DNA of 64,000 nucleotides from an uncultured Eubacterium sp. (GTDB lineage Bacteria > Bacillota > Clostridia > Oscillospirales > CAG-272). Every line of letters begins with the position of its first letter. Position 1 is the stretch's first letter. The stretch lies in contig UQUT01000009.1 of assembly GCA_900544285.1 (NCBI GenBank), forward strand, positions 1 to 64,000, read 5' to 3'. The position numbers and the translations under genes were made by a program. Below the pieces are notes generated by a model that worked only from the letters and a program-made list of their open reading frames with translations, was not told the DNA's origin and did not search any database. Shown here piece by piece: positions 16,755-25,990 of this stretch.

Positions 16755-17850
16755 TTTTATCTTCTTCCTTTATATATTTGTCACACCGGAATTCCGGCGC
16801 GACATTGCTTTCGTAGTAATCTTTAAGCGCTGCCATTGAAAACCGTCGCTCGTTCTTTTCGTCTCCCGTTCCGTGAACGGCGCAAAGCTCGTCCGAATAT
16901 TCGCAGAGCGGATATATCGTATAGCCCTTGTGTGCGGAGTTGAAATGGCAGACCGTCGGGATGATTTTCGGATTGCGTACGGTGACCCCGCCCTTTCCTT
17001 TGACTATTTCCGCCGTCAGTATCCCGCCGAGCATCTGCGCTCCGTAGCGCATGTTTGAAAGGAAATTTCCGAGCGAATAAACGCAGAGCGTCCGCCCTCT
17101 GTCGCTTCTTTCAATCCATTCCGTTCTTTGCAGAACGTGCGGGTGCGTGCCGATGATGATATCCGCTCCGCAATCTGCAATGTACCGTGCGTATTCCTCC
17201 TGCTTTTCATTTGTCGGAAAGACGCTCATTGCTCTGCCGGAATCGAACTCGTCCCCGAAATGAACGCAGACGATGACGGCGTCCGCCTTCTCCTTTGCTC
17301 TCTTTATCAGCCTTTCGCAGAGGGAAAACGACAGACGCGGAATATCGCTGTGACCGTCGCAGTTGGTTGAATAGGTCATCTGCACAAAGGCGAGCTTTAT
17401 ACCTTTTCTCTCAACTACGGCGATGCTGTCCCTGTCATAGCCTATGACGGCTTCAGCCCTTTCGGCGATATAGTCTCTTGTAAACCGCAGACCGTCGTCT
17501 CCTTTGTCAAGCATATGATTGTTTGCAATGCCGATGACGTCAAAGCCCGCATTTACAAGGTCGTCAGCCATACGGCACGGCGTGCAGAAGTGCGGATAGC
17601 CGGAAAAGCCGCTCGTTCCGAGGGGCGTTTCCTGATTGATATACGCAACGTCGGCAGACGATATAATTTTGGAAACACGTTTGTATATCGGGGAAAAATC
17701 ATAGCCATCGGCTGTTTTTGCGTCCCGGAAAATGCTTGAATGAATGAGATTGTCGCCTGCGGCGGCGATTGTTACGACAGCTTCCTCCGCCATTGCCTGC
17801 GACGGCAAAAGCGTCGCAAGCAGGAGCAGGAGAGCAATAAGTTTTTTCAT
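16741..17850 (-). CDS. CapA-family secreted metallophosphatase-like protein
   Basis: A 369-residue protein with an N-terminal signal peptide (cleavage near AMA-EE, residue 21-22), then the CapA calcineurin-like core: AAAGDNLIH, INQETPLG, GIANNHMLD, VCVHFGDE and IIGTHPHVLQ. CapA proteins take part in poly-gamma-glutamate production or cell-surface metabolism, but no capB or capC is nearby, so the job here is open. Its AAAGGA ribosome site sits in the loop of a 9-bp hairpin (17851-17880) whose second arm touches the ATG. It lies 42 nt after rhaA. Confidence 0.8.
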   Translation of the reverse strand: MKKLIALLLLLATLLPSQAMAEEAVVTIAAAGDNLIHSSIFRDAKTADGYDFSPIYKRVSKIISSADVAYINQETPLGTSGFSGYPHFCTPCRMADDLVNAGFDVIGIANNHMLDKGDDGLRFTRDYIAERAEAVIGYDRDSIAVVERKGIKLAFVQMTYSTNCDGHSDIPRLSFSLCERLIKRAKEKADAVIVCVHFGDEFDSGRAMSVFPTNEKQEEYARYIADCGADIIIGTHPHVLQRTEWIERSDRGRTLCVYSLGNFLSNMRYGAQMLGGILTAEIVKGKGGVTVRNPKIIPTVCHFNSAHKGYTIYPLCEYSDELCAVHGTGDEKNERRFSMAALKDYYESNVAPEFRCDKYIKEEDKNDKS

Positions 17851-17880
17851 CCGTAAATATCCTTTGAGGTTTATTTACGG
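17851..17880 (-). promoter_or_regulatory. Hairpin presenting the capA-like ribosome site in its loop
   Basis: On the minus strand CCGTAAATA pairs with TATTTACGG (9 bp); the 12-nt loop contains AAAGGA and the ATG follows the second arm directly. The structure could tune translation of the third gene of the cluster. Confidence 0.45.
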
Positions 17881-17892
17881 ATATTTTGCGCA

Positions 17893-19146
17893 TTATCTTT
17901 TAAGCAATACTTCTTTTTCGTATTTTTCAACCTCTTCAAACCACTTTGCGCCGGCGGGAATGCCGCATCTCTCGCAGTATTCGTCCCAGACTGCGCCGAA
18001 GGGGAGCGTTTTCAGCTCTTCGTGCATTACGAAAAGCTCTGTGAGACGGTTTTCGTCCTGAAGTGCTTTGAGGGCTGCGTTCGGTGTGCAGAGCGCGGAG
18101 AGGAGAGCCTTCTGCCAGCTGCGGAAGCCGACTGTCCACGCCGCAACGCGGTTGATGCTCGCGTCAAAATAGTCAAGCGCCATATAAACTCTGTCCAGAG
18201 CGTCGCAACGGACGATTTCCTTTGCCATTTCTCTTGTTTCGTCGTCAAAGGTGAGAACGTGGTCGGAGTCCCAGCGGATACCGCGCGTGATATGGAGAGC
18301 AATCTCCGGGAAGAAGCAGAGCAGAGCGGGGATTTTGTCGGAAACGACCTCCGTCGGATGATAGTGACCGTTGTCCATAAGGGGCAGGCAACCGTCGTGC
18401 ATGGCGGCGAAGGAAAGCGTAAACTCGGCAGAACCTGCCGTGTACGCTTCAACGCCTATGCCGAACACCTTCGATTCAACGCAGGGCTTTACGAGGTTTT
18501 TGTCAAACGGCTCGGAGAGAATTTCCTCAATAGACTGCTTATATCTCATTCTCGGACCCATTCTGTCCGCGGGAACGTCCTTGTAGCCGTCGCCTATCCA
18601 TATATTCATAACGCAGGGAATACCCGTTTCCTTTGCGAAATATTCCGAAATCCTTATGCAGGCTTTGCCGTGCTCAACCCAGAACTTTCTGACCTCCTCG
18701 TCCGGACTTGTGAGCGTCAGACCGTTTTTTGCCATAGGATGAGAGAAGAAGGTGGGGTTGAAGTCGATTCCCATACCTCTTTCCTTTGCAAAGTCGACCC
18801 ATTTTTTGAAATGCTTCGGTTCGATTTTATCTCTGTCGACAAATTCTCCCGGCTCAAAGATTGCATAGCAGGCGTGAAGATTGAGTTTTTTCTTTCCGGG
18901 ACAGAGCGACATTGCCTTGTCCATGTCAGCCATAAGCTGCTTAGGAGTTTTTGCCTTGCCGGGGTAGTTTCCCGTCGTCTGAATTCCGCCCGTGAGCGGA
19001 CCGTCGTGGTCAAAGCCCGTGACGTCGTCACCCTGCCAGCAGTGCAGGGAAACGGGAATGGTTTTCAGTTTTTCGATAGCCGCATCGGTGTCGACGCCTA
19101 TCTGTGCATATCTTGCTCTCGCAAGTTCGTATGCCGTGTTTGCCAT
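17893..19146 (-). CDS. rhaA: L-rhamnose isomerase
   Basis: Interconverts L-rhamnose and L-rhamnulose, a Mn2+-dependent TIM barrel. The 417-residue sequence matches the family along its length: SLHCWQGDDVTGF, LNLHACYA, GIDFNPTFFSHPMA, MNIWIGDGYKD, DNGHYHPTEVVSDKI and IRWDSDHVL, with the His/Asp/Glu metal ligands in place. It follows rhaB by 27 nt on the minus strand. An AGGAG site lies just before the ATG. Confidence 0.94.
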   Translation of the reverse strand: MANTAYELARARYAQIGVDTDAAIEKLKTIPVSLHCWQGDDVTGFDHDGPLTGGIQTTGNYPGKAKTPKQLMADMDKAMSLCPGKKKLNLHACYAIFEPGEFVDRDKIEPKHFKKWVDFAKERGMGIDFNPTFFSHPMAKNGLTLTSPDEEVRKFWVEHGKACIRISEYFAKETGIPCVMNIWIGDGYKDVPADRMGPRMRYKQSIEEILSEPFDKNLVKPCVESKVFGIGVEAYTAGSAEFTLSFAAMHDGCLPLMDNGHYHPTEVVSDKIPALLCFFPEIALHITRGIRWDSDHVLTFDDETREMAKEIVRCDALDRVYMALDYFDASINRVAAWTVGFRSWQKALLSALCTPNAALKALQDENRLTELFVMHEELKTLPFGAVWDEYCERCGIPAGAKWFEEVEKYEKEVLLKR

Positions 19147-19173
19147 ATATCTTCTCCTTTTCGGATTTTATTT

Positions 19174-20652
19174 TCAAACAAGTTTGCAGAAGCGCTCGTA
19201 AGCTTCGTCCCACATTGCCTCTTCCGCAGTTATGGGGTAATATTCGCCCATTTCCGTCGAGCGGGCGATAACCTCTCTCGCCTCGGAAAGGTCGCGAAGC
19301 TCACCCATAGCGATAGCCTGCGCCGCAATGTTGCCCATTGCCGTCGCTTCGACGGGACCTGTGTAAACGGGACGCTTGCAAGCCGTTGCCGCAAATTTGG
19401 AAAGCATTTTTTCTTTCGTGCCGCCGCCGACGATGTTTATCGCGGGGAGCTTCTCGCCGCACATCTCGTCTATTCTGTCAATGACCCAGCGATAGCGCAG
19501 GGCGATACTGTCAAATATGCAACGGACGATTTCGCCCATTGTTTCCGGCGTGCCCTGACCCGTTTTTTCGCAATATTCTCTTATTCTCTGCGGAATGTTT
19601 CCTGGAACGCCGAGCACAGGCTCGTCGGGGTTGACGAGGAAACGGAGCGGCTTTGCCGTGAGAGCCATATCGGAAAGCTCGTCATAGCTGTATTTTTTGC
19701 CCTCTCTCGCCCACTGACGGCGTGATTCCTGTTCAAGCCAGAGACCCGTTATGTTCTTTGAGAAGCGGATCGTGCCGCCGTAACCGCCCTCGTTTGTAAA
19801 GTTGTATTCGTTCGACTTTTCGCTGATAACGGGCTGCTTTGTTTCCGTGCCCATAATGGACCATGTTCCGGAGCTTATGAAGATGAATTTTTCGCCCTTT
19901 GCGGGAACCGCAACGACGGCAGAGCCCGTATCGTGCGCCGCAACGGAGATAACCTTCGGGTCAATCCCGCCGACATCCTCCTTCACCTGTGAAAGGAGCG
20001 AGCCGCAGGGCGTGCCGGGCATAACAATGTTGCGGAAGATGTTTTCCGGCAAGCCGTAACGCTTTATAAGATCCCAAGCCCAATCGCGCGCGCCGGCGTC
20101 AAGGAGCTGACCGGTTGAAGCTATCGTATATTCCGTCTGCTTGTTTCCCGTGAGAAAATAGTTGAGCAGGTCGGGGATGAAGAGCATGTCCTTTGCTATC
20201 GAAAGAAGTTCGGGGGTGTCTTTTTTTATCGCGAGAAGCTGGAAAAGACTGTTGAAATCAATCGTCTGTATGCCTGTTCTTGCGTAAAGCTCGTCACGCG
20301 GAACAAATTTATATGAATAATCCGCCATACCGAGGTTGCGCTCGTCTCTGTAATGGGTGGGATTGCCGAGGAGATGACCCTTTGAATCGAGCAGACCGAA
20401 GTCAACGCCCCAGGTGTCGATACCCATTGACGCAATATCTTTGTCATCCGAAAGGGCGCACTGCCTCATCGACTCCTTTATTTCAAAGAAAATGCGGAGA
20501 ATATCCCAGTTGAACATTCCGGCGTTTATGACGGGGTCGTTTGAAAAACGGTGATTTTCACGCAGTTCGATTTTGTCTCCGTCAAAAGAGCCGACTATGC
20601 CACGTCCGCTCGAAGCGCCGAGGTCTATGGCAAGCATTTTGAGTTTTTTCAT
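19174..20652 (-). CDS. rhaB: Rhamnulokinase
   Basis: FGGY-family kinase that phosphorylates L-rhamnulose at C1. The 492-residue protein has the N-terminal ATPase loop AIDLGASSGRG (9-19), the substrate region GIDTWGVDFGLLD, AAHDTGSAV, and the C-terminal NIVGGGTKEKML nucleotide motif. It starts the rha cluster; the ribosome site is AAAGGA. No regulator of the RhaR/RhaS or DeoR kind and no rhamnose transporter lie in the window, and I see no convincing promoter in the 134-bp gap upstream. Confidence 0.93.
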   Translation of the reverse strand: MKKLKMLAIDLGASSGRGIVGSFDGDKIELRENHRFSNDPVINAGMFNWDILRIFFEIKESMRQCALSDDKDIASMGIDTWGVDFGLLDSKGHLLGNPTHYRDERNLGMADYSYKFVPRDELYARTGIQTIDFNSLFQLLAIKKDTPELLSIAKDMLFIPDLLNYFLTGNKQTEYTIASTGQLLDAGARDWAWDLIKRYGLPENIFRNIVMPGTPCGSLLSQVKEDVGGIDPKVISVAAHDTGSAVVAVPAKGEKFIFISSGTWSIMGTETKQPVISEKSNEYNFTNEGGYGGTIRFSKNITGLWLEQESRRQWAREGKKYSYDELSDMALTAKPLRFLVNPDEPVLGVPGNIPQRIREYCEKTGQGTPETMGEIVRCIFDSIALRYRWVIDRIDEMCGEKLPAINIVGGGTKEKMLSKFAATACKRPVYTGPVEATAMGNIAAQAIAMGELRDLSEAREVIARSTEMGEYYPITAEEAMWDEAYERFCKLV

Positions 20653-20733
20653 AAGTTTTTTCCTTTCGTATGTTTATTTCCGTTGGGAAGGGTTATTGTC
20701 GGTATGCGCAGGGGCTGAAAAATCTGTATATTG

Positions 20734-20786
20734 CCCCCGATAATTAAAGTTTCTTTTGCCTACTTTTCTTTTCAAAGAAAAGAAGG
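20734..20786. repeat. Right end of the dispersed hairpin element, next to mutS2
   Basis: Carries CGATAATTAAAGTTTCTTTT and the terminal hairpin TTCTTTTCTTT / AAAGAAAAGAA-type stem, ending 2 nt from the mutS2 stop codon. Only the right end is present here, in the same orientation as the long copies. Confidence 0.75.
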
Positions 20787-23165
20787 TTATTTCAGTTCTG
20801 CGATTGTCACGCCGGTGTCGCCCTCGCCCCAGTTGCCGATGCGGAAATTCGCAATGCGCTTGTCGGAGCGGAGGAAAGCCTGAACGGCTTTGCGGAGGGC
20901 TCCCGTGCCCTTTCCGTGTATAATGCGTATTTCGTGCACGCCCGCGCGCTTTGCGTCATCGACGTATTTGTCAAGCGCAAGCTCGGCGTCGTCTCCGTAC
21001 ATTCCGCGGAGGTCAATTTCCGGAGAGAACGTCGCGGAGGTGCCGACGGCGGCTTTTGTACCGCCCTTCTGTTTTTTATCGGCGCGCTCGTCGAACATAA
21101 GATTTTTGAGCTTGGTTTTCATTATCGCAGAGCCGACTCTGACAGCGATATTTCCTGCGGTATCAGGCTCGGAAACGACTTCTCCGTGCTGTCCGACGCT
21201 GACGATTATAACCTTGTCCCCCGGAACGGGCGTTCTGGGCAGAACATATCCTTCCGCCGTCCTTTCGACAACGGGATTGAGCGTGTCCTCGTTTTCGCGC
21301 AACTTTTTGCGTATCTCCGCGCGCGCCCTGTCCATTTCCTCGCGGAGATTGGGCTTTTCCTTTGCTTTTGCAACCTTGTCCATCTGCTCGAATATGAATG
21401 CGCTCGAAGCCTTTGCACTTTCGACTGTGCGCACGGCGGTTGCGCGTGCCTTTTCGAGTTCTTTTTCCGCCTGACGACGGAGAGCGTCTGTTTGCTCAGC
21501 TGTTTCAAGCCGCTCTTTTTTCGCCTCGGCGAGGAGCTTTTCGGCTTCCGATTTTGCCTTTTCCGCTTCTATTCTTGTTTTTTCAAGTTGCTCGATTACG
21601 TTTTCAAAACGCTTGTCCTCGCCGGAAACGTAGCGCTGAGCACGGTCGATGATGCTCTTTGATATACCCAGCCGCTCCGAAATTGCGAAAGCGTTTGACC
21701 GTCCCGGCGTGCCGATTATCAGCCGATATGTCGGGCGGAGGGTTTTTACGTCAAATTCGCAGGAGGCGTTGCAGACGCCGTCCGTTTCAATGGCGAAGGA
21801 TTTCAGCTCCGCATAGTGAGTTGTCGCGGCGCAGAGCGCACCGCTCTCTCTGACGGCTTCAAGTATCGAAACGGCGAGAGCCGCACCCTCGACTGGATCT
21901 GTTCCCGCTCCCAGCTCGTCCAGAAGCACGAGCGTTTTCGGGCTGACCTTTGAGAGAATGTCGACAATGTTCACCATGTGCGCAGAGAATGTCGAAAGCG
22001 ACTGTTCGATGCTCTGCTCGTCGCCGATGTCGGCGAGGACGTCGGAAAAGACGCACATCGTTGAGCTCTGCGACGCGGGGATGTGAAGCCCCGCTCCCAC
22101 CATCAGCGAGAAAAGGCCGATTGTTTTCAGCGCGACGGTCTTGCCGCCGGTGTTCGGACCGGTGATGACGAGAGTATCAAATTTTTTGCCGAGGGAAACG
22201 TTTATCGGCACGACCTTTTCCGTCCGGAGAAGGGGATGACGTCCCTCGAATATTTCAAGCTCGCATTTATCCGAAATTATCGGCGCCGAAGCCTCCATTT
22301 TCAGCGAGAGCTGACTTTTGGCAAAGGCGAATGCAAGCAGAGTGATGTTTTCGTAGTTTGTTATTATTCCGCCTGCGGCGGCAGACGCGTCGGCTGAAAG
22401 CTCGGCGAGAATACGCTCGATTTCGTCCCGCTCTTTTGTTTCAAGCACACGGAGGTTGTTGTTTGCCTCAACAACGGAAAGCGGCTCGATGAAGAGCGTC
22501 GCGCCCGAAGCCGATGTATCGTGAACAAGACCTTTTATTTCGTTCTTGCTCTCCGCGCGGACGGGAATGACGTATCTTCCGTCACGCATGGTGACAATCT
22601 GCTCCTGAAGGTGCTTTGAATATTCGGGGCTTGTGATATACTTTTGCAGAATATCGCGGACGCGGGAATTTTCAATTCTTATATGGCGACGGATGTCTGC
22701 CAGCTTTTCGCTCGCGGCGTCGCTTATCATGTCCTCGCTCTGGATACATCTTGATATTTTTTCTTCAAGATATTTGTTTGGAACGAGACGGGAAAAATAT
22801 TCCGTCAGAGCGTTTTCTTCGCTATGGGAAAGGTTTGCATAGTCGCGAAGACCTCTCGCGGCGCGGAGCACCGAGCCGATATCAAGCAGCTCCCTTGTTG
22901 AGAGAACGGCGCCCTTGTCGGCTCTTTCGAGGGAGTCTGTCACGTCTGCTATGCCGTAAAACGGGGGCATGCCCTTGAGCGCCTGCATTGCCTTTGCCGC
23001 GTCCGTTTCGGCAAGGAGAGTCCGCACCTCGGCGGCGCTTGCGGAGGGCATAAGCGAAAGAGCCATGCTTTTTGCTCCGGCTGTCGGAGCGACGTCGCAA
23101 AGCATTTGTCTGATTTTATCGAATTCAAGCGTTACTATCGCTTTTTCAAAATTGTTATGTTTCAT
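20787..23165 (-). CDS. mutS2: Endonuclease MutS2
   Basis: MutS-like ATPase with a C-terminal Smr nuclease domain; acts in suppression of recombination or in rescue of collided ribosomes. In 792 residues: N-terminal clamp/core helices, Walker A GPNTGGKT (336-343), ABC signature and the LLDELGAGTDP Walker B, a coiled coil rich in E/K/A (about 510-600), and the Smr domain (from DLRGMYG) with the IRIIHGKGTGALR motif. The ATG at 23165 gives the MKHNN start and overlaps the upstream small gene by 11 bp; an upstream in-frame ATG at 23177 is less likely. Confidence 0.93.
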   Translation of the reverse strand: MKHNNFEKAIVTLEFDKIRQMLCDVAPTAGAKSMALSLMPSASAAEVRTLLAETDAAKAMQALKGMPPFYGIADVTDSLERADKGAVLSTRELLDIGSVLRAARGLRDYANLSHSEENALTEYFSRLVPNKYLEEKISRCIQSEDMISDAASEKLADIRRHIRIENSRVRDILQKYITSPEYSKHLQEQIVTMRDGRYVIPVRAESKNEIKGLVHDTSASGATLFIEPLSVVEANNNLRVLETKERDEIERILAELSADASAAAGGIITNYENITLLAFAFAKSQLSLKMEASAPIISDKCELEIFEGRHPLLRTEKVVPINVSLGKKFDTLVITGPNTGGKTVALKTIGLFSLMVGAGLHIPASQSSTMCVFSDVLADIGDEQSIEQSLSTFSAHMVNIVDILSKVSPKTLVLLDELGAGTDPVEGAALAVSILEAVRESGALCAATTHYAELKSFAIETDGVCNASCEFDVKTLRPTYRLIIGTPGRSNAFAISERLGISKSIIDRAQRYVSGEDKRFENVIEQLEKTRIEAEKAKSEAEKLLAEAKKERLETAEQTDALRRQAEKELEKARATAVRTVESAKASSAFIFEQMDKVAKAKEKPNLREEMDRARAEIRKKLRENEDTLNPVVERTAEGYVLPRTPVPGDKVIIVSVGQHGEVVSEPDTAGNIAVRVGSAIMKTKLKNLMFDERADKKQKGGTKAAVGTSATFSPEIDLRGMYGDDAELALDKYVDDAKRAGVHEIRIIHGKGTGALRKAVQAFLRSDKRIANFRIGNWGEGDTGVTIAELK

Positions 23166-23382
23166 CGTCAATATCAATATCTACAAATTCGCAAAATACG
23201 TCTGTTTCTTTTCTTTTGGGTTCGCGTTTGAGAGGGTCATATGAAAATGACCGGCACGAAAATTTTTCGTCAACAAGTCCCTTTTTCGGACATATGATGA
23301 ATTCTCCGCCGGGTACGGGCGTGCCTTTTTCGCAAAAAGCGCAAAGGCGGTCTTCTTTTTCGATTGATTTTTTGTCCTGCAT
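23155..23382 (-). CDS. Small Cys-rich protein of unknown function upstream of mutS2
   Basis: A 75-residue protein with CAFCEKG near the N-terminus, then IICPKKG and FSCRSFSYDPLKREP, so four cysteines spaced like a zinc site. The family is unknown to me by function; short proteins ending in a Cys-x(n)-YDPLKR block occur in Clostridia. AGGAGG lies 8 nt before the ATG at 23382, so the longer in-frame start at 23412 is not used. The stop overlaps the mutS2 start by 11 bp, which implies co-translation with MutS2. Confidence 0.65.
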   Translation of the reverse strand: MQDKKSIEKEDRLCAFCEKGTPVPGGEFIICPKKGLVDEKFSCRSFSYDPLKREPKRKETDVFCEFVDIDIDDET

Positions 23383-23429
23383 ATGCGCTTCCTCCTCATG
23401 TTCTGTCCGCACAGACTATTATAAGCTAA

Positions 23430-24521
23430 TTATATATCATATTTTCTTAATTTTCTACCCTTTTTTGAAAGTTTTTCGCACAGAATACGCGCAATCGTTG
23501 CTGCAAACAAAAACACGCACAATATCACCGCGATTTTTGTATTATTTTCATAAAAAATTCTGTATATCGGTACGGATATAATTGCCATTGCAAGCGACAG
23601 GACGAGTTTTCCCGCAAAATATCCGCCGGTTTTTATTTTTGCGTCCGAAGCTCTTTCAAAAACCTGCGCCATAACGGAAAGTCCCGAAAAACCGACAGCC
23701 GCCGCGGAAAGAGCGATTGTCATAATCGGCTTTGACGTATAATATTCGGCAAGTCCGGCAAGTCCGCATGTGACTTCAAAAATGCATGCAAAAAGGTTTG
23801 TTACGGCGGGAATTTTTATAATTTTCGCCGTCATGGCGGTAAGCGCACGGAAAAACGTCACAAAGGCGGTTATCGGTATCAGCGCCGCGCCGCCCTCCGC
23901 CACGGCGGAGGCAACCGCCCCCGCTACGCCGGATACCCTTGTGGGTTTTGAATTTTCGGAAGGCGGGGGCGGAAAAGCGCGTGCAAGGCACGCGCGCCGG
24001 CGCGGCGCAGTCAAAATCAGCAGTAAAGCCGAGGTTACACTCTGTGTTATAAAAAGCACGACGCCCGCCTTTGTGTCGCCGAGCATCGAACTGCCGACTG
24101 CACCTATAAGAAACGCCGCCCCCGCGCAGTTTGTAAAAGGCAGAAGAGAGCTTGCTTCTTCGGCTGTCATCCGTCCCGATTTGCAAAGCTCCGCGGCTGT
24201 TGAAGAGCCCGAAGGATAACCGCATATAAAGCCTATGAAAATGACAGTCATCCCCGCAGGGGAAACGCCGAATATCGCAAGCAGAAGCTTACATTTTTCA
24301 AAAATACGCTCGATGCCGCTTTTTGCAAGAAGCCTTGCCGCGCATATGAACATAAACAGCGAGGGAATAACCTTTTCCGCGCAGAGCAGGAGCCCATCGC
24401 GGACGGACGCCGCCGTTTCCGCGGGAAAAACGAGAGAAAAAATCATGACGGCGAGAGCCGCCGAAAAAATAAATACAGACTGAAAACGTAAAGAAAGTTT
24501 TATAAAAATCACCTCCCGCAT
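23430..24521 (-). CDS. ylbJ: YlbJ-like sporulation integral membrane protein
   Basis: About 363 residues with roughly eight to ten membrane segments and the nucleoside-recognition (gate) motifs FICGYPSGSSTAAEL and LPFTNCAGAAFLIGAVG. YlbJ is made in the mother cell and is needed for resistant spores. The start is uncertain: the ATG at 24521 runs straight into GGGAGGTGA, which would be inside the gene, while 8 nt after that ribosome site the frame has ATA (24503) and no ATG/GTG/TTG. It is divergent from yqfC, 49 bp away. Confidence 0.75.
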   Translation of the reverse strand: MREVIFIKLSLRFQSVFIFSAALAVMIFSLVFPAETAASVRDGLLLCAEKVIPSLFMFICAARLLAKSGIERIFEKCKLLLAIFGVSPAGMTVIFIGFICGYPSGSSTAAELCKSGRMTAEEASSLLPFTNCAGAAFLIGAVGSSMLGDTKAGVVLFITQSVTSALLLILTAPRRRACLARAFPPPPSENSKPTRVSGVAGAVASAVAEGGAALIPITAFVTFFRALTAMTAKIIKIPAVTNLFACIFEVTCGLAGLAEYYTSKPIMTIALSAAAVGFSGLSVMAQVFERASDAKIKTGGYFAGKLVLSLAMAIISVPIYRIFYENNTKIAVILCVFLFAATIARILCEKLSKKGRKLRKYDI

Positions 24522-24526
24522 ACAAT
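24519..24526 (+). promoter_or_regulatory. Possible sigma-E -10 element for yqfC-yqfD
   Basis: CATACAAT is a close match to the -10 of the mother-cell sigma factor SigE, and in Bacillus both yqfCD and ylbJ belong to the SigE regulon. The matching -35 is weak (a TATAAA-like run near 24501), and the gap to yqfC is short but sufficient. Confidence 0.35.
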
Positions 24527-24570
24527 AGATATGCAAAGGCAAAGATAAGTATTTTTACGGGAGGTAAAGT

Positions 24571-24801
24571 TTGAAAAAGAAAATTTTGCCCGAAATAACC
24601 TCTCTCGGAATTGAAATTTCAGGCAGGGAGGAGGTGCTTGTGTGCGGTTGCCTCGGAATAGGCTTTTATTCGACGGACGAAGTTCGACTGAATATCCGCG
24701 GGGGAGAGCTTTCAGTCTGCGGGGAGGGGCTGTGTCTGCGCTGGGCGGGATACGGAAAAATCTCACTTTCCGGCAGGATAAAATCGCTCACATTCTGCTG
24801 A
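24571..24801 (+). CDS. yqfC: Sporulation protein YqfC
   Basis: A 76-residue protein of the YabP/YqfC family: an all-beta repeat domain with VLVCGCLGIGFYS and a final GRIKSLTFC. YqfC is a mother-cell protein of spore formation usually encoded directly before yqfD, as here. The start is TTG at 24571 with GGGAGG 6 nt upstream. One base separates its stop from the yqfD start. Confidence 0.85.
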   Translation: MKKKILPEITSLGIEISGREEVLVCGCLGIGFYSTDEVRLNIRGGELSVCGEGLCLRWAGYGKISLSGRIKSLTFC

Positions 24802-24802
24802 T

Positions 24803-25990
24803 ATGGGAAAAATATATGAATATCTGCGCGGCTCGTATACGGTGACCGCAAGGGCTGAATCCGTCTGTCGCGCACTGAACATTCTGATGAAAAACAACGT
24901 TCCGTTTTACGGGGTGAAAGCCGAGGGCGGAGGACTTGTCAGCTTCCGCATGGAGCCGGACGCCTTCCGGAAGTATGTCATTCTCACGGAGGGACAGATA
25001 ATTTCGGACGAACAGGTCACCCATTCCGGACTCCTCCACGCCGCCTCCGGCTATAAAATGCGGATAGGCTTTTTCATCGGCGCGGTGCTTTGTGCCGTTC
25101 TTCTCGCTGCCTCATCGTTTTTCGTGTGGGACATAAACGTCACGGGGCAGGAGGGGCTTTCCGAAAAGGAAATTCTCAAAACGCTTGAAGGCTACGGGCT
25201 CTATATCGGCTCGTATATACCGAACATAAACACGGCGCGGCTTGAAAATGAGCTGGTCATCGATACGGATGAGCTCTCATACGCCAGCATAAACCTGCGC
25301 GGGACGGTTGCCGAGGTTGTCGTGCGCGAGCGGAAAGAAATGGACGTTGAAAACATTTCGGTTCCGTCGAACCTTGTCGCAAGCTGTGACGGTCAGATTG
25401 AGGCAATCGAGGTGCGTGGCGGCGTGCCGACCGTAAAGAAAGGGCAGATTGTGAAAAAAGGACAGCTGCTTGTTTCCGGCGTTATCGACTCTCGCGCCGT
25501 CGGTTACAGGCTCGTCCGCGCCAGAGGCGAGGTCTATGCGAGGATAAGCCGCTCGTTTACGGCGGAAATACCGCTCGTCACAGAGAAAAAAATATACACG
25601 GGCGAGAAAAAGACGCGGGTGACCGTCAGATTTTTTGCAAAAAAAATAAATCTTTTCTCAAATAATGATATTTCTTATGAAAAATATGATACAATAGAGG
25701 AGGAAAAAAGGCTTTGCCTTTTCGGAATTATCGAGCTTCCGATATTCGTCGAAAAAACGACGTATTCCGAATATGTGACGGAAACGGAGAAAATCAGCGA
25801 GGAGCAGGCGTTGTCGATTGCAGAAAAAGAGCTTGCAAGGCAGACCGAAAAAACACTTTCCGAGGCGCAGATTCTCGCAAGAGAGGAGCGCACGGAAATA
25901 AACGACGGAATTTTAACGCTCTATGCGGATATTGACTGCATAGCGGATATAACAAGCGAAATATTCATCAAAACGGACGGAGAAAAATAA
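24803..25990 (+). CDS. yqfD: Sporulation protein YqfD
   Basis: A 395-residue bitopic membrane protein of the mother cell. N-terminal cytoplasmic part with LRGSYTVTARAES (8-20), one membrane helix (about 90-110, IGFFIGAVLCAVLLAASSFF), then a FtsQ-like segment (GLSEKEILKTLEGYGLYIGS) and a long outside domain with repeated VKKGQ elements. It shares the operon with yqfC before and phoH after, as in many Clostridia. The exact role in sporulation is not established. Confidence 0.88.
   Translation: MGKIYEYLRGSYTVTARAESVCRALNILMKNNVPFYGVKAEGGGLVSFRMEPDAFRKYVILTEGQIISDEQVTHSGLLHAASGYKMRIGFFIGAVLCAVLLAASSFFVWDINVTGQEGLSEKEILKTLEGYGLYIGSYIPNINTARLENELVIDTDELSYASINLRGTVAEVVVRERKEMDVENISVPSNLVASCDGQIEAIEVRGGVPTVKKGQIVKKGQLLVSGVIDSRAVGYRLVRARGEVYARISRSFTAEIPLVTEKKIYTGEKKTRVTVRFFAKKINLFSNNDISYEKYDTIEEEKRLCLFGIIELPIFVEKTTYSEYVTETEKISEEQALSIAEKELARQTEKTLSEAQILAREERTEINDGILTLYADIDCIADITSEIFIKTDGEK

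Noticed and set aside
18022..19725. 567-residue plus-strand open frame
   Set aside because: It is antisense to rhaA and rhaB and reflects their codon bias; composition is unlike a protein and no ribosome site is seen.
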